Source: Catalinimonas alkaloidigena (lineage in GTDB: Bacteria; Bacteroidota; Bacteroidia; Cytophagales; Flexibacteraceae). Taken from it: 64,000 bases of DNA. Below, one piece after another: positions 52,856 to 62,623 of the stretch (position 1 is the stretch's first letter; each line of letters opens with the position of its first letter). A program made the translations under genes and the position numbers. The stretch covers positions 62,001 through 126,000 of the forward strand of contig NZ_FNFO01000004.1 in NCBI RefSeq assembly GCF_900100765.1, read 5' to 3'. The notes below the pieces were generated by a model, which worked only from the letters and a program-made list of their open reading frames with translations, was not told the DNA's origin and searched no databases.

Positions 52856-53668
52856 CTACCGGGGCCGGCCGTCGCGGTAGAAGCGCGCCAGCCGAATGGG
52901 ATACGACACGTCGATGCCGAACGCCGAGCCGCGCACACCCAGTTGCGGCCGGTAGGTCTGCCCTTCCCAGTCGTACTCCAGGTCGATGTTCACCAGCTTG
53001 CGGAGACCCTGTACGTAGTACAACCGTAGCTGCAACCGATCCTTCCCCTGATGGCGGAACTGCAACGCCGTACCTAACCATAAGGAAGCGCCCCGTCGCG
53101 TCACAACGGTGTTCGTTACATTGTGTGTGAGATTTCCGAAATTTATGAACTCTGTTTTGTTATCATCGCCGTCTGCCACCAGATGATCATAACTGATTCC
53201 GGCAAACGCCTGGACCCGAAACAGAAACAGGTAGAAAATATCGTCGTTGTCGTAAGTGAGGTCGGAGATCCGCTCGGGCCGCCGGTAGAGCCGTCCCCAC
53301 CGGAATTGCTTCAAGTCATAATAACCTAACAACGGGTAATGATCCAGTTCGCCTCCTCTTGCGTGCCGCTGATGCACGCCAGGGGGATTTTTGAATTTAT
53401 AACTCCATCCGGCTCCCCCTCGGTACCAGCCTGACGCTACGCTCCAGCGGTCGTTGAGCCGCAGGTGCAACAGCAACCCATAAGGGACGTGGTTTTCAAA
53501 GTTATTATAGCGGAACCACGACGGACTGCCATCACGGTCCTCTAGCGAACAGGTGAGCACTTGCATGCCATAGTGAGGACGTAAAGAAAGGACAGACTGC
53601 GCATGTAAACCTTGCGCAGCCCCAACAAGTGTCAGCAACAGTACCCACAGGAGCATAGATTTCCTCAT
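52856..53668 (-). CDS. Outer-membrane beta-barrel protein of unknown function
   Basis: 270 residues from ATG 53668 (a GTG at 53674 is alternative). The signal peptide SMLLWVLLLTLVGAAQGLHA is followed by alternating strands rich in Tyr, Trp and Arg (LLLHLRLNDRWSVASGWYRG; RGASLWLGTALQFRHQGKDR; LQLRLYYVQGLRKLVNIDLE) as in small barrel proteins. The middle includes an AT-richer stretch (TEFINFGNLTHNVTNTVV). No family is recognised. It lies downstream of the Oar-like receptor gene on the same strand, beyond a terminator. Confidence 0.72.
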   Translation of the reverse strand: MRKSMLLWVLLLTLVGAAQGLHAQSVLSLRPHYGMQVLTCSLEDRDGSPSWFRYNNFENHVPYGLLLHLRLNDRWSVASGWYRGGAGWSYKFKNPPGVHQRHARGGELDHYPLLGYYDLKQFRWGRLYRRPERISDLTYDNDDIFYLFLFRVQAFAGISYDHLVADGDDNKTEFINFGNLTHNVTNTVVTRRGASLWLGTALQFRHQGKDRLQLRLYYVQGLRKLVNIDLEYDWEGQTYRPQLGVRGSAFGIDVSYPIRLARFYRDGRPR

Positions 53669-53741
53669 TTGCACAGAGCTACTACTTCCTTAAAGAAATT
53701 TCATAAACTTTATTATTCTTCTCTGCCTGTATTGCCCCAAC

Positions 53742-53775
53742 AAAAAAGCCGCCCGGTTCTGCACCCGAGCGGCTT
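53742..53775 (-). terminator. Rho-independent terminator of the Oar-like receptor gene
   Basis: On the minus strand AAGCCGCTCGG (53775-53765) pairs with CCGGGCGGCTT (53757-53747) around a 7-base loop, with one mismatch, followed by T residues. It lies 23 bases after the receptor stop codon. Confidence 0.85.
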
Positions 53776-53798
53776 GTTCAAAAGGTTGTTATTTATCG

Positions 53799-56700
53799 TT
53801 AGAAGCTGTACCGCAGTCCTAATTGCGCGTTCCAGCGGGCGCTGTAGATGCCCGATTGCACAATGCTATAGGGCGTGCCCGGATCATTGAAGGTGAAGGT
53901 GGGCACGTTGGTACCTTCCTCAAAGCCGACAAAGTTGATCAGCGGGAAAGCCCCTCCACTCACGAAGTAGCGACGCCCCCAGTTTTTGTTCAACAGGTTT
54001 GTGACGTTGAACACGTCCAGGGTGATCTGCAGCGTGTGTTTAGTCCCGCCACTGGTTTCGACAAAAAAGTCCTGCGCCAGCTTCAGGTCCACCACCGTCT
54101 CAAACGGCGTGCGCGAGCGGTTGCGTTCGGCATATTGCCCGCGGCGGGTGCTGAGGTAGGCGTCGTTGTTGAGGTAGTTGTCCAGTTCCTGCCACTGTTG
54201 CGCCGCGGTTTTCACTACGTCGCCGGTCTCGTTGACTTGATCGACCAGCACAATTTCACTTTGGGCGGCAGGCACGTAGATCAGGTTGGTCGAGCTGTTG
54301 TTGTTCGACTCGTCGGTCAGGGCATTGTTGTCGTTATAGACGTACGAAAAGGGCTGGCCCGACTGCCCGTTCAGAAACAGAGAGACGGAGGTAGCGGCAT
54401 GTTCCAGGTACGACTGGCGATACGACAGGAACGCCGTTACGCGCGAACCGGCATCGAAGTCGGAGCGGCCCAACGCAGGATGGTTCTTCCCCTCGACACT
54501 CAGCACATCGTCCCAGTTCTCGTAGTTGATGAAGCCCAGCCCGTCGAACAGAGAATAGGCGCGTGTGAACGAATAGGCCGCACCGCTGGTCAGGCCACTC
54601 GGGAACGTCTTCCGCAATTGCGCCGTGAAGTTCCAGGTATATCCTTCGCTGGTATTGTCCACCAGCGTGATGTTGGTATAGGTCGGATCGACCCGACCGG
54701 CGTTGGCATCGCTCCAGTTGTAGCGCGGGCGGTCGTCAGCGCCCTGCAAATTTGTCTCCGAAGGTTTCAGGTTGACGCTCTTGACGTTGATGTTGTTCAG
54801 CGTCTTGGTGTATAGCAACTCGACAGACCCCACCAATCCCCAGGGCAACTGCTGGTCGACGGCAGCGCTGGCCCGGAAAATCTGCGGGTACTTGAAGTTC
54901 TCCACGAACAGATCGACGTCGCCCGATGGACTGGTGCTGTTGAAGAGGTTGGTCCGCCACTGGTCCGGGTTGGCGTAGATCGGCGTGTTCACGCCAAAAA
55001 ACACGCTGCTGTTCAGGCCGTTTCGGATGTACATACCGCCCGGCCACACCCACGGCACCCGGCTGGTGAAAATGCCGGCCCCGCCCCGCAACTGGGTAGA
55101 TTTGTCACCGTTTACATCCCAGTTCAGGCCCACCCGGGGGCTCCACAACACCTGCGTGTTCGGCGTATTGCTGGCGCGCGCACCTTTCAGGTCGTAATAC
55201 TGCTCAAGAAGCGGCACAGTCGTGGTGTTGAATGCCGTATTCTCCAGCGGTGGATTTTCCAGAAAAACCGGAATGTCGGCCCGCAAGCCGAGCGTCAGCT
55301 TCAAATTGCGGGATGCCTGGAATTCATCCTGCGCGTAGAACGCCATCTGCATGGCATTGAACGTAGGTCCCAAATTCAGTGCATTGTCGCCCAGCCGGAT
55401 CTGTGATTGTCCGGGCGCTAATTGTTCATGCCCGAATAATACACGGTCAGGTAGCTCTCCGTTTAGAAAGCGGTTCACACCAGACACTTGTTCGGCATCA
55501 CGTATGACATTATTGAATAGATACTGCGGCGTGGAGAAGATCGTGAACAGGTTCTGAATCTTGAAGAATTCGTTGTGCGTCCCGAACGTAAAGGTGTGTT
55601 TTCCTTTGTACAGGTTAAAGTTGTCGGTCAGCGTGTAGACATCCTGAAACACGATGTTGGAATACGAGAAATTGTCCGTACCGACCACCACTTGCGCCGG
55701 ACCGTCCTGTAGAATGATGCTCGGGAACGGCTGCCCCAGAATGTCGCGGTCGTCGCGCACGGTCGTCACCCCAAAAATCAGGTTGTTGGAGAGTTGCGAG
55801 CCAAAGTTGCTTTTCAGTTCCGCCGCAAACGAGTTGGTCGTCGACGGGAAAATGTAGCCGCCGTTTTCGAACGACAGGTACGTGGTGCTGGGGCGCGGGT
55901 AGATTTTGGTGTTGCCCTTCACATAACTGTGCCGCATCGAAAGCTTATGGTTCTGGTTGATGTTCCAGTCCAGTTTGCCCAGAATCTTCAGCCCGTCGGT
56001 GGTCTGGGCGTTGTTCAGGTAGCCTCCCGGATCGTACGCGTACCGGTCGATCAGTGCCTGCCGGACGGCATCCAGGTCCGCCAGGGTGGCGCCGCCCAGG
56101 TAGTCGTCGATGATGAACGGACGCGGCTCTTCCCGGTTTTCGACTTCTACGTTCGCAAAGAAAAAGAGCTTGTTTTTGATGATGGGTCCGCCGAGGCGAG
56201 CGCCGTACGTCTGCACGGTATAGGGAGCCAGTTTGGTCCGCTCCACATTTTCGTTGTTGGTCGGGGTTTTACCGGTCAGGTCCTCGTTCCGGAAAAAGTA
56301 GTAGGCCGACCCTTCGAAATCGTTGGTACCGCTGCGCGTCACGGCGTTGATGCCCCCACCGGCAAAGCCTCCTAACGTCACGTCGTAGGGAGCCAATACC
56401 ACCTGGATCTGCTCCAGCGCATCGGGGCTGATGGGCGAAATACCCGCCTGCCCGCCGTTGGTCCCCGAGTTGGCCAACCCGAACACGTCGTTGTTCACCG
56501 CGCCGTCGATGAAGATGGCGTTGAAGCGGTTGTTGATGCCCGAAAACGAAATCGCGCCGCTGTTCACCGCCGCCGCATTGCCCACCGACGCCTGGGGCGT
56601 CAGACGAGTGAAGTCGTTCAGACCCCGTTCTACCGTCGGCATGCTGGTGATGGTTTCTTCGTTGATTTTCGTTTCGGCCCCCGTCTGGTTACCATCAAAA

Positions 56701-57083
56701 ATGCCCGAACCGCTGATCACGATCTCTTCGAGCGTCACCGACGATTCTCTCAGCTCCACGGGCAGGTCCAGTGTTTGTCCCAGAGACAGGCTCATGCCCT
56801 CGGTCACCGATTCGTCGAACCCCACGAACGACGTGGTGATGCGGTACGGACCGCCTACGTTCACGTTGTTCAAGGTAAAGCGTCCGTCGGCGTTGGTGAC
56901 GGTGCCGTACTCGAACCCGGTCGGCAGATGGACGGCGATCACCGTCGCACCGGGCAACGGTTCGCCCTCGGTCATGACCACGCCGGTGATCCGGGCGGAG
57001 GTAGCCCCCTGGGCCCATGCATGGCTTGTAAACACCATACACAGCACAGCCCACAGGCCGAAAAAGGGTAGCGTTTTTCGCAT
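53799..57083 (-). CDS. Oar-like TonB-dependent receptor
   Basis: 1094 residues. The signal peptide ends near HAWAQ, followed by a carboxypeptidase-regulatory-like domain (ARITGVVMTEGEPLPGATVI; VTNADGRFTLNNVNVGGPY), a plug with VTLEEIVISGSGIF and the Oar hallmark run (ERGLNDFTRLTPQ; FSGINNRFNAIFIDGAVNN; SPDALEQIQVVLAPYDVTLG; GFAGGGINAVTRSGTNDFEG), and a long barrel ending WNAQLGLRYSF with the terminal aromatic residue needed for outer-membrane insertion. Oar-type proteins transport or export poorly defined ligands. It has no SusD partner, which is usual for this group, and is monocistronic with its own terminator. Confidence 0.93.
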   Translation of the reverse strand: MRKTLPFFGLWAVLCMVFTSHAWAQGATSARITGVVMTEGEPLPGATVIAVHLPTGFEYGTVTNADGRFTLNNVNVGGPYRITTSFVGFDESVTEGMSLSLGQTLDLPVELRESSVTLEEIVISGSGIFDGNQTGAETKINEETITSMPTVERGLNDFTRLTPQASVGNAAAVNSGAISFSGINNRFNAIFIDGAVNNDVFGLANSGTNGGQAGISPISPDALEQIQVVLAPYDVTLGGFAGGGINAVTRSGTNDFEGSAYYFFRNEDLTGKTPTNNENVERTKLAPYTVQTYGARLGGPIIKNKLFFFANVEVENREEPRPFIIDDYLGGATLADLDAVRQALIDRYAYDPGGYLNNAQTTDGLKILGKLDWNINQNHKLSMRHSYVKGNTKIYPRPSTTYLSFENGGYIFPSTTNSFAAELKSNFGSQLSNNLIFGVTTVRDDRDILGQPFPSIILQDGPAQVVVGTDNFSYSNIVFQDVYTLTDNFNLYKGKHTFTFGTHNEFFKIQNLFTIFSTPQYLFNNVIRDAEQVSGVNRFLNGELPDRVLFGHEQLAPGQSQIRLGDNALNLGPTFNAMQMAFYAQDEFQASRNLKLTLGLRADIPVFLENPPLENTAFNTTTVPLLEQYYDLKGARASNTPNTQVLWSPRVGLNWDVNGDKSTQLRGGAGIFTSRVPWVWPGGMYIRNGLNSSVFFGVNTPIYANPDQWRTNLFNSTSPSGDVDLFVENFKYPQIFRASAAVDQQLPWGLVGSVELLYTKTLNNINVKSVNLKPSETNLQGADDRPRYNWSDANAGRVDPTYTNITLVDNTSEGYTWNFTAQLRKTFPSGLTSGAAYSFTRAYSLFDGLGFINYENWDDVLSVEGKNHPALGRSDFDAGSRVTAFLSYRQSYLEHAATSVSLFLNGQSGQPFSYVYNDNNALTDESNNNSSTNLIYVPAAQSEIVLVDQVNETGDVVKTAAQQWQELDNYLNNDAYLSTRRGQYAERNRSRTPFETVVDLKLAQDFFVETSGGTKHTLQITLDVFNVTNLLNKNWGRRYFVSGGAFPLINFVGFEEGTNVPTFTFNDPGTPYSIVQSGIYSARWNAQLGLRYSF

Positions 57084-57422
57084 AGAATAAGGGAGTTAGT
57101 GATTGCGACGCCGAGAGAACTGGTCAGAATCTTATGCAAGACTCATCGAAGGTGGGAGGGTACTGCCAGTCCGAGGTAGGTTGAAACCACTAAGTAAGCA
57201 CGCCGGGCAGAGATTACAAAACATTAATTTTTTTTTCAGGAAATATTATCTTAATGAACTATTCGACATTTTTACGCGGCCTTAGCGCCACGCGGCCCAG
57301 CCGCGCGGCCGCCGTCACCCACCATCGTTTCGTGCCTTTTCTGCCACCGCCTTTTGTGTCGGTTTCGGCAAAAAAGCACGCCGTCTGGCCCGCCTGCGTC
57401 CGTTTTTACCTTTGTTGATTAG
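57084..57422. other. Divergent promoter region
   Basis: 339 bases between the Oar-like gene (minus) and the NCS2 permease gene (plus). TACCTTTG at 57407-57414 matches the -7 consensus and lies only eight bases before the permease ATG, implying a very short or leaderless transcript; no good -33 element pairs with it. An AT-rich patch (57225-57270) may hold the receptor promoter. No gene is seen. Confidence 0.45.
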
Positions 57423-58820
57423 ATGACTCGTCTGTTTCGTTTAGCGCACCATTCTACCTCCCTCCGGCAGGAAATCATTGCCGGGCTGACCACCTTCTCG
57501 ACGATGGCGTACATCATCTTCGTGAATCCGGCCATTCTGTCCAAAGCGGGCATGGATTTCCAGAGCGCGATGCTGGCGACGTGCCTGGCGGCGGCAACCG
57601 GCTCACTACTGACTGGCCTGCTGTCGAACTACCCGTTTGCGCAGGCACCGGGCATGGGCCTCAACGCCTTTTTTGTCTACACACTGGTGTTTCAGGCGGG
57701 CTACACGTGGCAGGGAGGGCTGGCCGTCGTGTTTGTGTCGGGGGTGGTGTTCATTCTGCTGACGCTCTCGGGCTGGCGGGCAGCCATTGCCGAAGCCCTG
57801 CCTCCCGCCATTTTGCACGCCATTCCGGCGGGTATCGGGTTGTTCATCACGCTGATTGGCCTGAACAACGCGGGGATCATCGACGTGAACCAGGGGCCGA
57901 TCATCGACCTGGTGCTTTCGGACGCGTGGCAGGAAAAAGGACAACTGGTCGACCTGGTGAATCAGGCCCCGCCGCAAATCCTGCAGTTCGGGAACTTGAA
58001 CGACCCCAACGTGTTGCTGGCGGTACTCGGATTCGTGCTGATGGCCGTGCTGATGCTGCGCAACGTGACCGGGGCCATTCTGATCAGCATCGTCGCCATC
58101 AGTGTGCTGAGCCTCGTCACCGGCCTGACACCCCTACCCAACCGGGCGCTGAGCTTCCAGTTCGACCTCACACCTACGTTTCTGAAGTTGGACTTCACGC
58201 AACTGTTTGGGCAAGCCGACGGCTCTTTCTTCCGGAAGGTGCTGGACCTGCTGGCCATTCTGATTGCTTTTACCATGGTCGACCTGTTCGATACACTCGG
58301 CACGCTCTACGGCACGGCCGAAAAAGGCGGATTTCTGGACCAGGACGGCAAATTGCCACGCATCAACCGGGCACTGCTGGCCGACGCCATCGCCACCACG
58401 CTGGGCTCACTGCTGGGCACCTCCACCACGACGACCTACATCGAAAGCGGGACGGGCATCGTGGCGGGCGGGCGCACGGGCCTCACCGCCCTGGTCGTGG
58501 GCGGACTGTTTCTGCTCTGCATTTTTCTGTCGCCACTCGCCGGTCTGATTCCCACGGCGGCCACGTCGCCGGCCCTGATCATGGTCGGTGTGCTGATGCT
58601 GGGCTCGGTCCGCAAAATCAATTTCGACGACCTGTCGGAAGCGGTGCCGGCGTTTCTGGTCATCGTGCTGATGCCCTTTACGTACAGCATTGCCAACGGC
58701 ATCGGGGCGGGCATCATCGTCTACGCGCTGCTGCGGCTGGCCAAAGGCGAAATCCGCCAACTGCACCCGGTCATGGCCATCATTGCCGTACTGTTCATCA
58801 TCAAATTCATCATGACGTAG
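57423..58820 (+). CDS. NCS2-family purine (adenine/guanine/hypoxanthine) permease
   Basis: 465 residues with about 12-14 hydrophobic segments. The AzgA/NCS2 landmarks are EIIAGLTTFSTMAYIIFVNP, ATGSLLTGLLSNYPFAQAPG with MGLNAFF, and the substrate-site region FTMVDLFDTLGTLYGTAEKG followed by TTTTYIESGTGIVAGGRTGL. It carries free purine bases across the inner membrane with protons. Downstream are a secreted adenosine deaminase and a NUP-type protein, so the three form a purine-salvage set. Confidence 0.92.
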   Translation: MTRLFRLAHHSTSLRQEIIAGLTTFSTMAYIIFVNPAILSKAGMDFQSAMLATCLAAATGSLLTGLLSNYPFAQAPGMGLNAFFVYTLVFQAGYTWQGGLAVVFVSGVVFILLTLSGWRAAIAEALPPAILHAIPAGIGLFITLIGLNNAGIIDVNQGPIIDLVLSDAWQEKGQLVDLVNQAPPQILQFGNLNDPNVLLAVLGFVLMAVLMLRNVTGAILISIVAISVLSLVTGLTPLPNRALSFQFDLTPTFLKLDFTQLFGQADGSFFRKVLDLLAILIAFTMVDLFDTLGTLYGTAEKGGFLDQDGKLPRINRALLADAIATTLGSLLGTSTTTTYIESGTGIVAGGRTGLTALVVGGLFLLCIFLSPLAGLIPTAATSPALIMVGVLMLGSVRKINFDDLSEAVPAFLVIVLMPFTYSIANGIGAGIIVYALLRLAKGEIRQLHPVMAIIAVLFIIKFIMT

Positions 58821-58824
58821 GCAA

Positions 58825-58847
58825 GTGTAGCGTTTAACGCTTAACAC
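58825..58847 (+). repeat. Small stem-loop between permease and deaminase genes
   Basis: GTGT (58825-58828) and ACAC (58844-58847) enclose GCGTT-t-AACGC (58830-58840). The hairpin lies right after the permease stop codon and has no T-run. It may tune expression of the downstream genes. A related GCGTTAAG string recurs at 61625-61632. Confidence 0.4.
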
Positions 58848-58891
58848 GTAAAACCCCTTTGAACCTTAAACTTTCAACTTCAAACCATTTC

Positions 58892-60475
58892 ATGAACGTG
58901 CGTTTTCCCGGAAGTTGTCTGGTGCTGGTGCTTCTTTTTCAGGCGTGTGCGCCGCGGGTGACCACCGTAGCTCCGACGGATGCACCGCGTGAGGCAGCTC
59001 CGATGCCGTACGCAGACCGGGCCGCGTACCTGGAGGCGCGGCAAGCGTTGCTGCGGGAAGACAGCCTGATGCGGTTCGACGCGGACGTGGTGCTTTCGCC
59101 GCAAGAAGAAGCGGTGAACCGGAAGCTGGTAGCGCTGCGCGACTCGATGATCGAAGGCTACAAAGCCCTGGGCTTTTTTCCTCCGGCCCATCCGTTTTAC
59201 AAGTCCAAGTCGCACATCGAGGCGACGCCCCTTTTCCAACTCTTCCGCCACCTGCCGAAAGGCGGGTTGCTACACCTGCACGGCTCGGCGGCGTTCGACT
59301 TTCACTGGCTGATCGAGCGCCTTGTGACGCAGCCGAACAGCTACGTTTTTTGGCAAGACGATACGGCCGAACACCTGCGGGGCGAGATGTATTACTTTCG
59401 GGAAGGCACCCAGCCCGACGGCTTTTACCCCGCCCATGAACTGGCACAACAAGATGCTTCTTTCCGGGAGGACCTGTACGAACTGCTGGTGCTGGACCCG
59501 GCAGAAATTATGCAGGATACGCTCGACATCTGGGACGAATTCGACCGGATTTTTCAACGCCTGGGGGGCTTTACGGCTTACCAGCCCAACTTCGTAGCCT
59601 ACCACCGCGTTATGTTCGATTCGCTACTGGCCGACGGCATTCAACACGTGGAGCTGCGCGCTTTTCCGGAAGGGCTCTACGACCTGGACCACCCGCGCCA
59701 GTCGGGTTACTACACCGCCGACTCGTCCATTCTGTACCTGGCGCAACTGGAGCGAGAGGTGCAGCGGCAGCACCCGGAATTTTCGCTCATGCTGATCTAC
59801 ACCAATGTGCGCTTTCTGCCCGTTGACGTAACGTTTCAGATTCTGGAACAGGCGTACCGCGTTCGCCGGAAGTACCCTGATTTTGTGCGCGGCTTCGACC
59901 TGGTCGCCAACGAAGATGCCGGACACGAAACGTTGTTTTTCCTCGACAATTGGCTGAAGATGGACTCGCTGGCGCAGGTGTACGGCGTCGATATGCCGCT
60001 CTACCTGCACGATGGCGAAACCGACTGGGCCAGTCTGCTGAACCTTTACGATGCCGTATTGCTGAACAGTCGCCGCATCGGGCACGGCTTCAACCTCAAC
60101 CATTTTCCGTCGCTGCAAGAGCGGATCAAACAACAGGACATCTGCGTGGAAGTTTCACCGCTCAGCAACCAGATGCTGGATTATGTGGGCGACTTGCGCG
60201 TGCATCCGGCCAGTTACCTGCTGCGGCGGGGCGTGCAGATCGCCCTCAGTTCCGACGATCCGGCCATTTTTGGCTACAGCGGCCTGAGCTACGATTTTTG
60301 GTCGGCGTTCCTGGCGTGGCAACTCGACCTGCGGGCTCTGAAAAAGCTGACCCAAAACTCGCTGTTGTACAGCAGCTTACCCGACGAACGCAAACAGGCC
60401 GCACTGGCCCGGTGGGAAGCCGCCTGGAACAATTTTATCCAAGAAGCCGAACTGTTTTTGAATCAAACTCCATGA
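58892..60475 (+). CDS. Secreted adenosine deaminase-family lipoprotein (ADGF-like)
   Basis: 527 residues from ATG 58892; a TTG 33 bases earlier is less likely. The signal peptide SCLVLVLLFQAC gives a lipoprotein. The metallo-deaminase signature is complete: HxH in GGLLHLHGSAAFD, His with Glu in LYLHDGETDWAS, RIGHGFNLN, VSPLSNQML and SSDDPAIFG. The long N-terminal region (about 100 residues before HLHG) resembles extracellular ADGF/CECR1-type deaminases. It would convert adenosine to inosine outside the cytoplasm. Its stop overlaps the next start by four bases (ATGA). Confidence 0.9.
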   Translation: MNVRFPGSCLVLVLLFQACAPRVTTVAPTDAPREAAPMPYADRAAYLEARQALLREDSLMRFDADVVLSPQEEAVNRKLVALRDSMIEGYKALGFFPPAHPFYKSKSHIEATPLFQLFRHLPKGGLLHLHGSAAFDFHWLIERLVTQPNSYVFWQDDTAEHLRGEMYYFREGTQPDGFYPAHELAQQDASFREDLYELLVLDPAEIMQDTLDIWDEFDRIFQRLGGFTAYQPNFVAYHRVMFDSLLADGIQHVELRAFPEGLYDLDHPRQSGYYTADSSILYLAQLEREVQRQHPEFSLMLIYTNVRFLPVDVTFQILEQAYRVRRKYPDFVRGFDLVANEDAGHETLFFLDNWLKMDSLAQVYGVDMPLYLHDGETDWASLLNLYDAVLLNSRRIGHGFNLNHFPSLQERIKQQDICVEVSPLSNQMLDYVGDLRVHPASYLLRRGVQIALSSDDPAIFGYSGLSYDFWSAFLAWQLDLRALKKLTQNSLLYSSLPDERKQAALARWEAAWNNFIQEAELFLNQTP

Positions 60476-61536
60476 AGCATTTTTCTCTCGTTCCCCTTGT
60501 CCTTCTTGTTATTTCTTGTGCAACGCCCGAGCCCGTTGCGGAAGCACCCGCTGCGCAGATTCCGGTGCGGGTGGTGGTTGTCACCATGTTTGAAAACGGG
60601 GAAGACAGCGGCGACCGGCCCGGCGAATTTCAGAACTGGGTGGAACGCCTGCCTCTCGACAGCGTCATCGAATTTCCGCAAGGCTACCGGCAGTTGCGTT
60701 ACAACGCCGAAAAACAGGTGCTGGGGATGGTGACGGGCATGGGGACGGCACGGGCCGCCGCGTCGGTCATGGCGCTGGGCATGGACCCGCGTTTCGACCT
60801 GAGCCAGGCCTACTGGCTGGTGGCGGGCATTGCGGGGGTGGACCCGGAAGACGCCTCGGCAGGTTCGGCAGCCTGGGCCGAATGGCTGATCGACGGCGAC
60901 CTGTCGCACGAAATCGACGCGCGTGAAATTCCCGACGACTGGGCAACGGGGTTCCTTCCTCTGCGCGCGGCCACGCCGTATCAGGAGCCGCTGCCCGACG
61001 ATCCGGAGGGCGCGTTTTACCACCTGAATCCGGAGCTGGTCGACTGGGCCTATCAACTGACGAAAGACACGGAGTTGCAGGACAACGAAGCGGTTGCCAA
61101 CCTGCGTAGCCTCTACAAGAGCCATCCCAACGCACAAAAGCCACCCTTCGTGCTGAAGGGCGATCAACTGGCGGCCAGCACCTACTGGCACGGCCAACTT
61201 CTGAACCAGTGGGCTAACGACTGGACTCGGTACTGGACCCAGGGCAAAGGCAACTTCGTAACGTCGGCGATGGAAGATACCGGCACGTTGCAGTCGCTTT
61301 CTTTTCTGGCGCAGGACGGCAGGGCCAACCTGGACCGGGTGTTGGTCTTGCGTACGGCCAGCAATTATACAATGCAGTACGACGGCATTACGGCGGCAGA
61401 AAGCCTCAGCGGGGAGAAGTTGCAGGGCAAAGGCTATACGGCCTTTCTCCCGGCGCTCGACGCGGCCTATCGGGTGGGTAGCCAAGTGGTGCTGGAATTA
61501 ACGGACCACTGGGATCAGTACGGCCCCGGCAAGTAA
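60472..61536 (+). CDS. NUP-family purine nucleoside permease-like lipoprotein
   Basis: 354 residues from ATG 60472, overlapping the deaminase stop. A lipoprotein signal (SLVPLVLLVISC) is followed by a NUP-family body: VRVVVVTMFENGEDSGDRPG, EFQNWVERL, LGMVTGMGTARAAASVMALG, YWLVAGIAGVDPEDASAGSA, VTSAMEDTGTLQSLSFLAQ and LRTASNYTMQ. Fungal homologues were named nucleoside permeases, but there are no membrane helices here. The sequence resembles the nucleoside phosphorylase fold, so binding or cleavage of nucleosides in the periplasm is more likely. With the deaminase and the base permease it makes a coherent path: adenosine to inosine to hypoxanthine to import. Confidence 0.88.
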   Translation: MKHFSLVPLVLLVISCATPEPVAEAPAAQIPVRVVVVTMFENGEDSGDRPGEFQNWVERLPLDSVIEFPQGYRQLRYNAEKQVLGMVTGMGTARAAASVMALGMDPRFDLSQAYWLVAGIAGVDPEDASAGSAAWAEWLIDGDLSHEIDAREIPDDWATGFLPLRAATPYQEPLPDDPEGAFYHLNPELVDWAYQLTKDTELQDNEAVANLRSLYKSHPNAQKPPFVLKGDQLAASTYWHGQLLNQWANDWTRYWTQGKGNFVTSAMEDTGTLQSLSFLAQDGRANLDRVLVLRTASNYTMQYDGITAAESLSGEKLQGKGYTAFLPALDAAYRVGSQVVLELTDHWDQYGPGK

Positions 61537-61542
61537 GTGCGG

Positions 61543-61640
61543 GTTGAAGGCTTAGCGTGCAGAGAAGTAGCCCTGGTGTCTACACATTGGTAAGGCGAAA
61601 GCGCTTGCTCTCTTCCCGGGTTAAGCGTTAAGCCTTCAAC
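61543..61640. repeat. Long-range inverted repeat between convergent genes
   Basis: GTTGAAGGCTTAGCG (61543-61557) and CGTTAAGCCTTCAAC (61626-61640) are inverted copies with one mismatch, 68 bases apart. They fill the gap between the ends of the NUP gene (plus) and the glycosyltransferase gene (minus) and could act as a bidirectional terminator. Confidence 0.45.
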
Positions 61641-61647
61641 TCCTTAC

Positions 61648-62406
61648 TCATTTGCTTCCCAGAAGCCCGTATTTCAGGATGCAGTAGATGGCCCGTACGC
61701 CGTCTTTCCAGTTGATTTTCTTGCCTTCGGCGTAGGTACGACCGTAGTACGAGATGCCCACTTCGTAGATGCGAATGCGGGGAATGCGGGAAATTTTGGC
61801 CGTGACCTCCGGTTCGAACCCAAACCGTTTTTCCTGCAACGCGACGCCCTTGATCACTTCCGCCCGGAACACCTTGTAGCAGGTTTCCATGTCGGTCAGG
61901 TTCAGGTTGGTAAACATGTTGGACAGGAACGTGAGGAAGTGGTTGCCGATCGTGTGCCAGAAAAAGAGGATGCGGTGGGGCTTGCCGCCCATAAACCGCG
62001 AGCCGTACACCACGTCGGCGACGCCTTCCAGCATCGGGCGGAGCAGGATGTTGTACTCGCGGGGATCGTACTCCAGGTCGGCGTCCTGAATCAGCACCAC
62101 GTCGCCGGTAGCACGCGCAATGCCCGTATGCAGCGCGGCCCCTTTTCCCTGATTTACTTCGTGGCGAAAGTACTGCAGATCCAACTCCGGATGAGCGTCC
62201 TGGTAGCGTCGCAGCGCCCCTTCGGTGTCGTCGGAAGAACAGTCGTTGACAACAATTACCTCCTTGCGCAAATCACCGTCCAGCACAACCGCCCGTACTT
62301 TGTCCAGAATCAGGTGGATGGTCCGGGCCTCGTTGTAGGCGGGAATGACGATCGAGAGCTTTCGGGGCGGATGTGGCGTTTCAGCCAGCGGGTCAGTTAC
62401 ATTCAT
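61648..62406 (-). CDS. DPM1-like family 2 glycosyltransferase
   Basis: 252 residues from ATG 62406; an upstream in-frame ATG at 62448 is the alternative. The GT2 fold shows [56 protein letters not shown], the metal-binding [12 protein letters not shown] and the polyprenyl-phosphate type region [16 protein letters not shown]. There is no C-terminal membrane domain. Family members transfer a sugar from a nucleotide donor to polyprenyl phosphate. A -7 match (TACCTTTG, 62478-62471) lies upstream. Confidence 0.9.
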   Translation of the reverse strand: MNVTDPLAETPHPPRKLSIVIPAYNEARTIHLILDKVRAVVLDGDLRKEVIVVNDCSSDDTEGALRRYQDAHPELDLQYFRHEVNQGKGAALHTGIARATGDVVLIQDADLEYDPREYNILLRPMLEGVADVVYGSRFMGGKPHRILFFWHTIGNHFLTFLSNMFTNLNLTDMETCYKVFRAEVIKGVALQEKRFGFEPEVTAKISRIPRIRIYEVGISYYGRTYAEGKKINWKDGVRAIYCILKYGLLGSK

Positions 62407-62470
62407 AGAAGCCGGGCACTTCGGTCGGGTGGTTAACACGTTCCCCAACGAAGATCACTCAAAACGGCGA

Positions 62471-62478
62471 CAAAGGTA
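62471..62478 (-). promoter_or_regulatory. -7 promoter element for the glycosyltransferase gene
   Basis: TACCTTTG on the minus strand matches TAnnTTTG exactly, 65 bases before the chosen start at 62406. No convincing -33 element at the right spacing was seen. Confidence 0.4.
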
Positions 62479-62623
62479 TAAAGTTGTGCGCAACCGGTGG
62501 TAACCCGCTACCATTCCTGCGTTTTGCTTCGTCCTTCCATCCGATTTTGCATCCACTCAGCCGATTTTCAGCGTGTCTTATCCTAAAAAACGGTAAATCA
62601 GGGCTTTTTAGCGCCAGCCTCCT

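Noticed and set aside
58859-58891. TTG start for the adenosine deaminase gene
   Set aside because: The ATG at 58892 starts directly at a good lipoprotein signal peptide.
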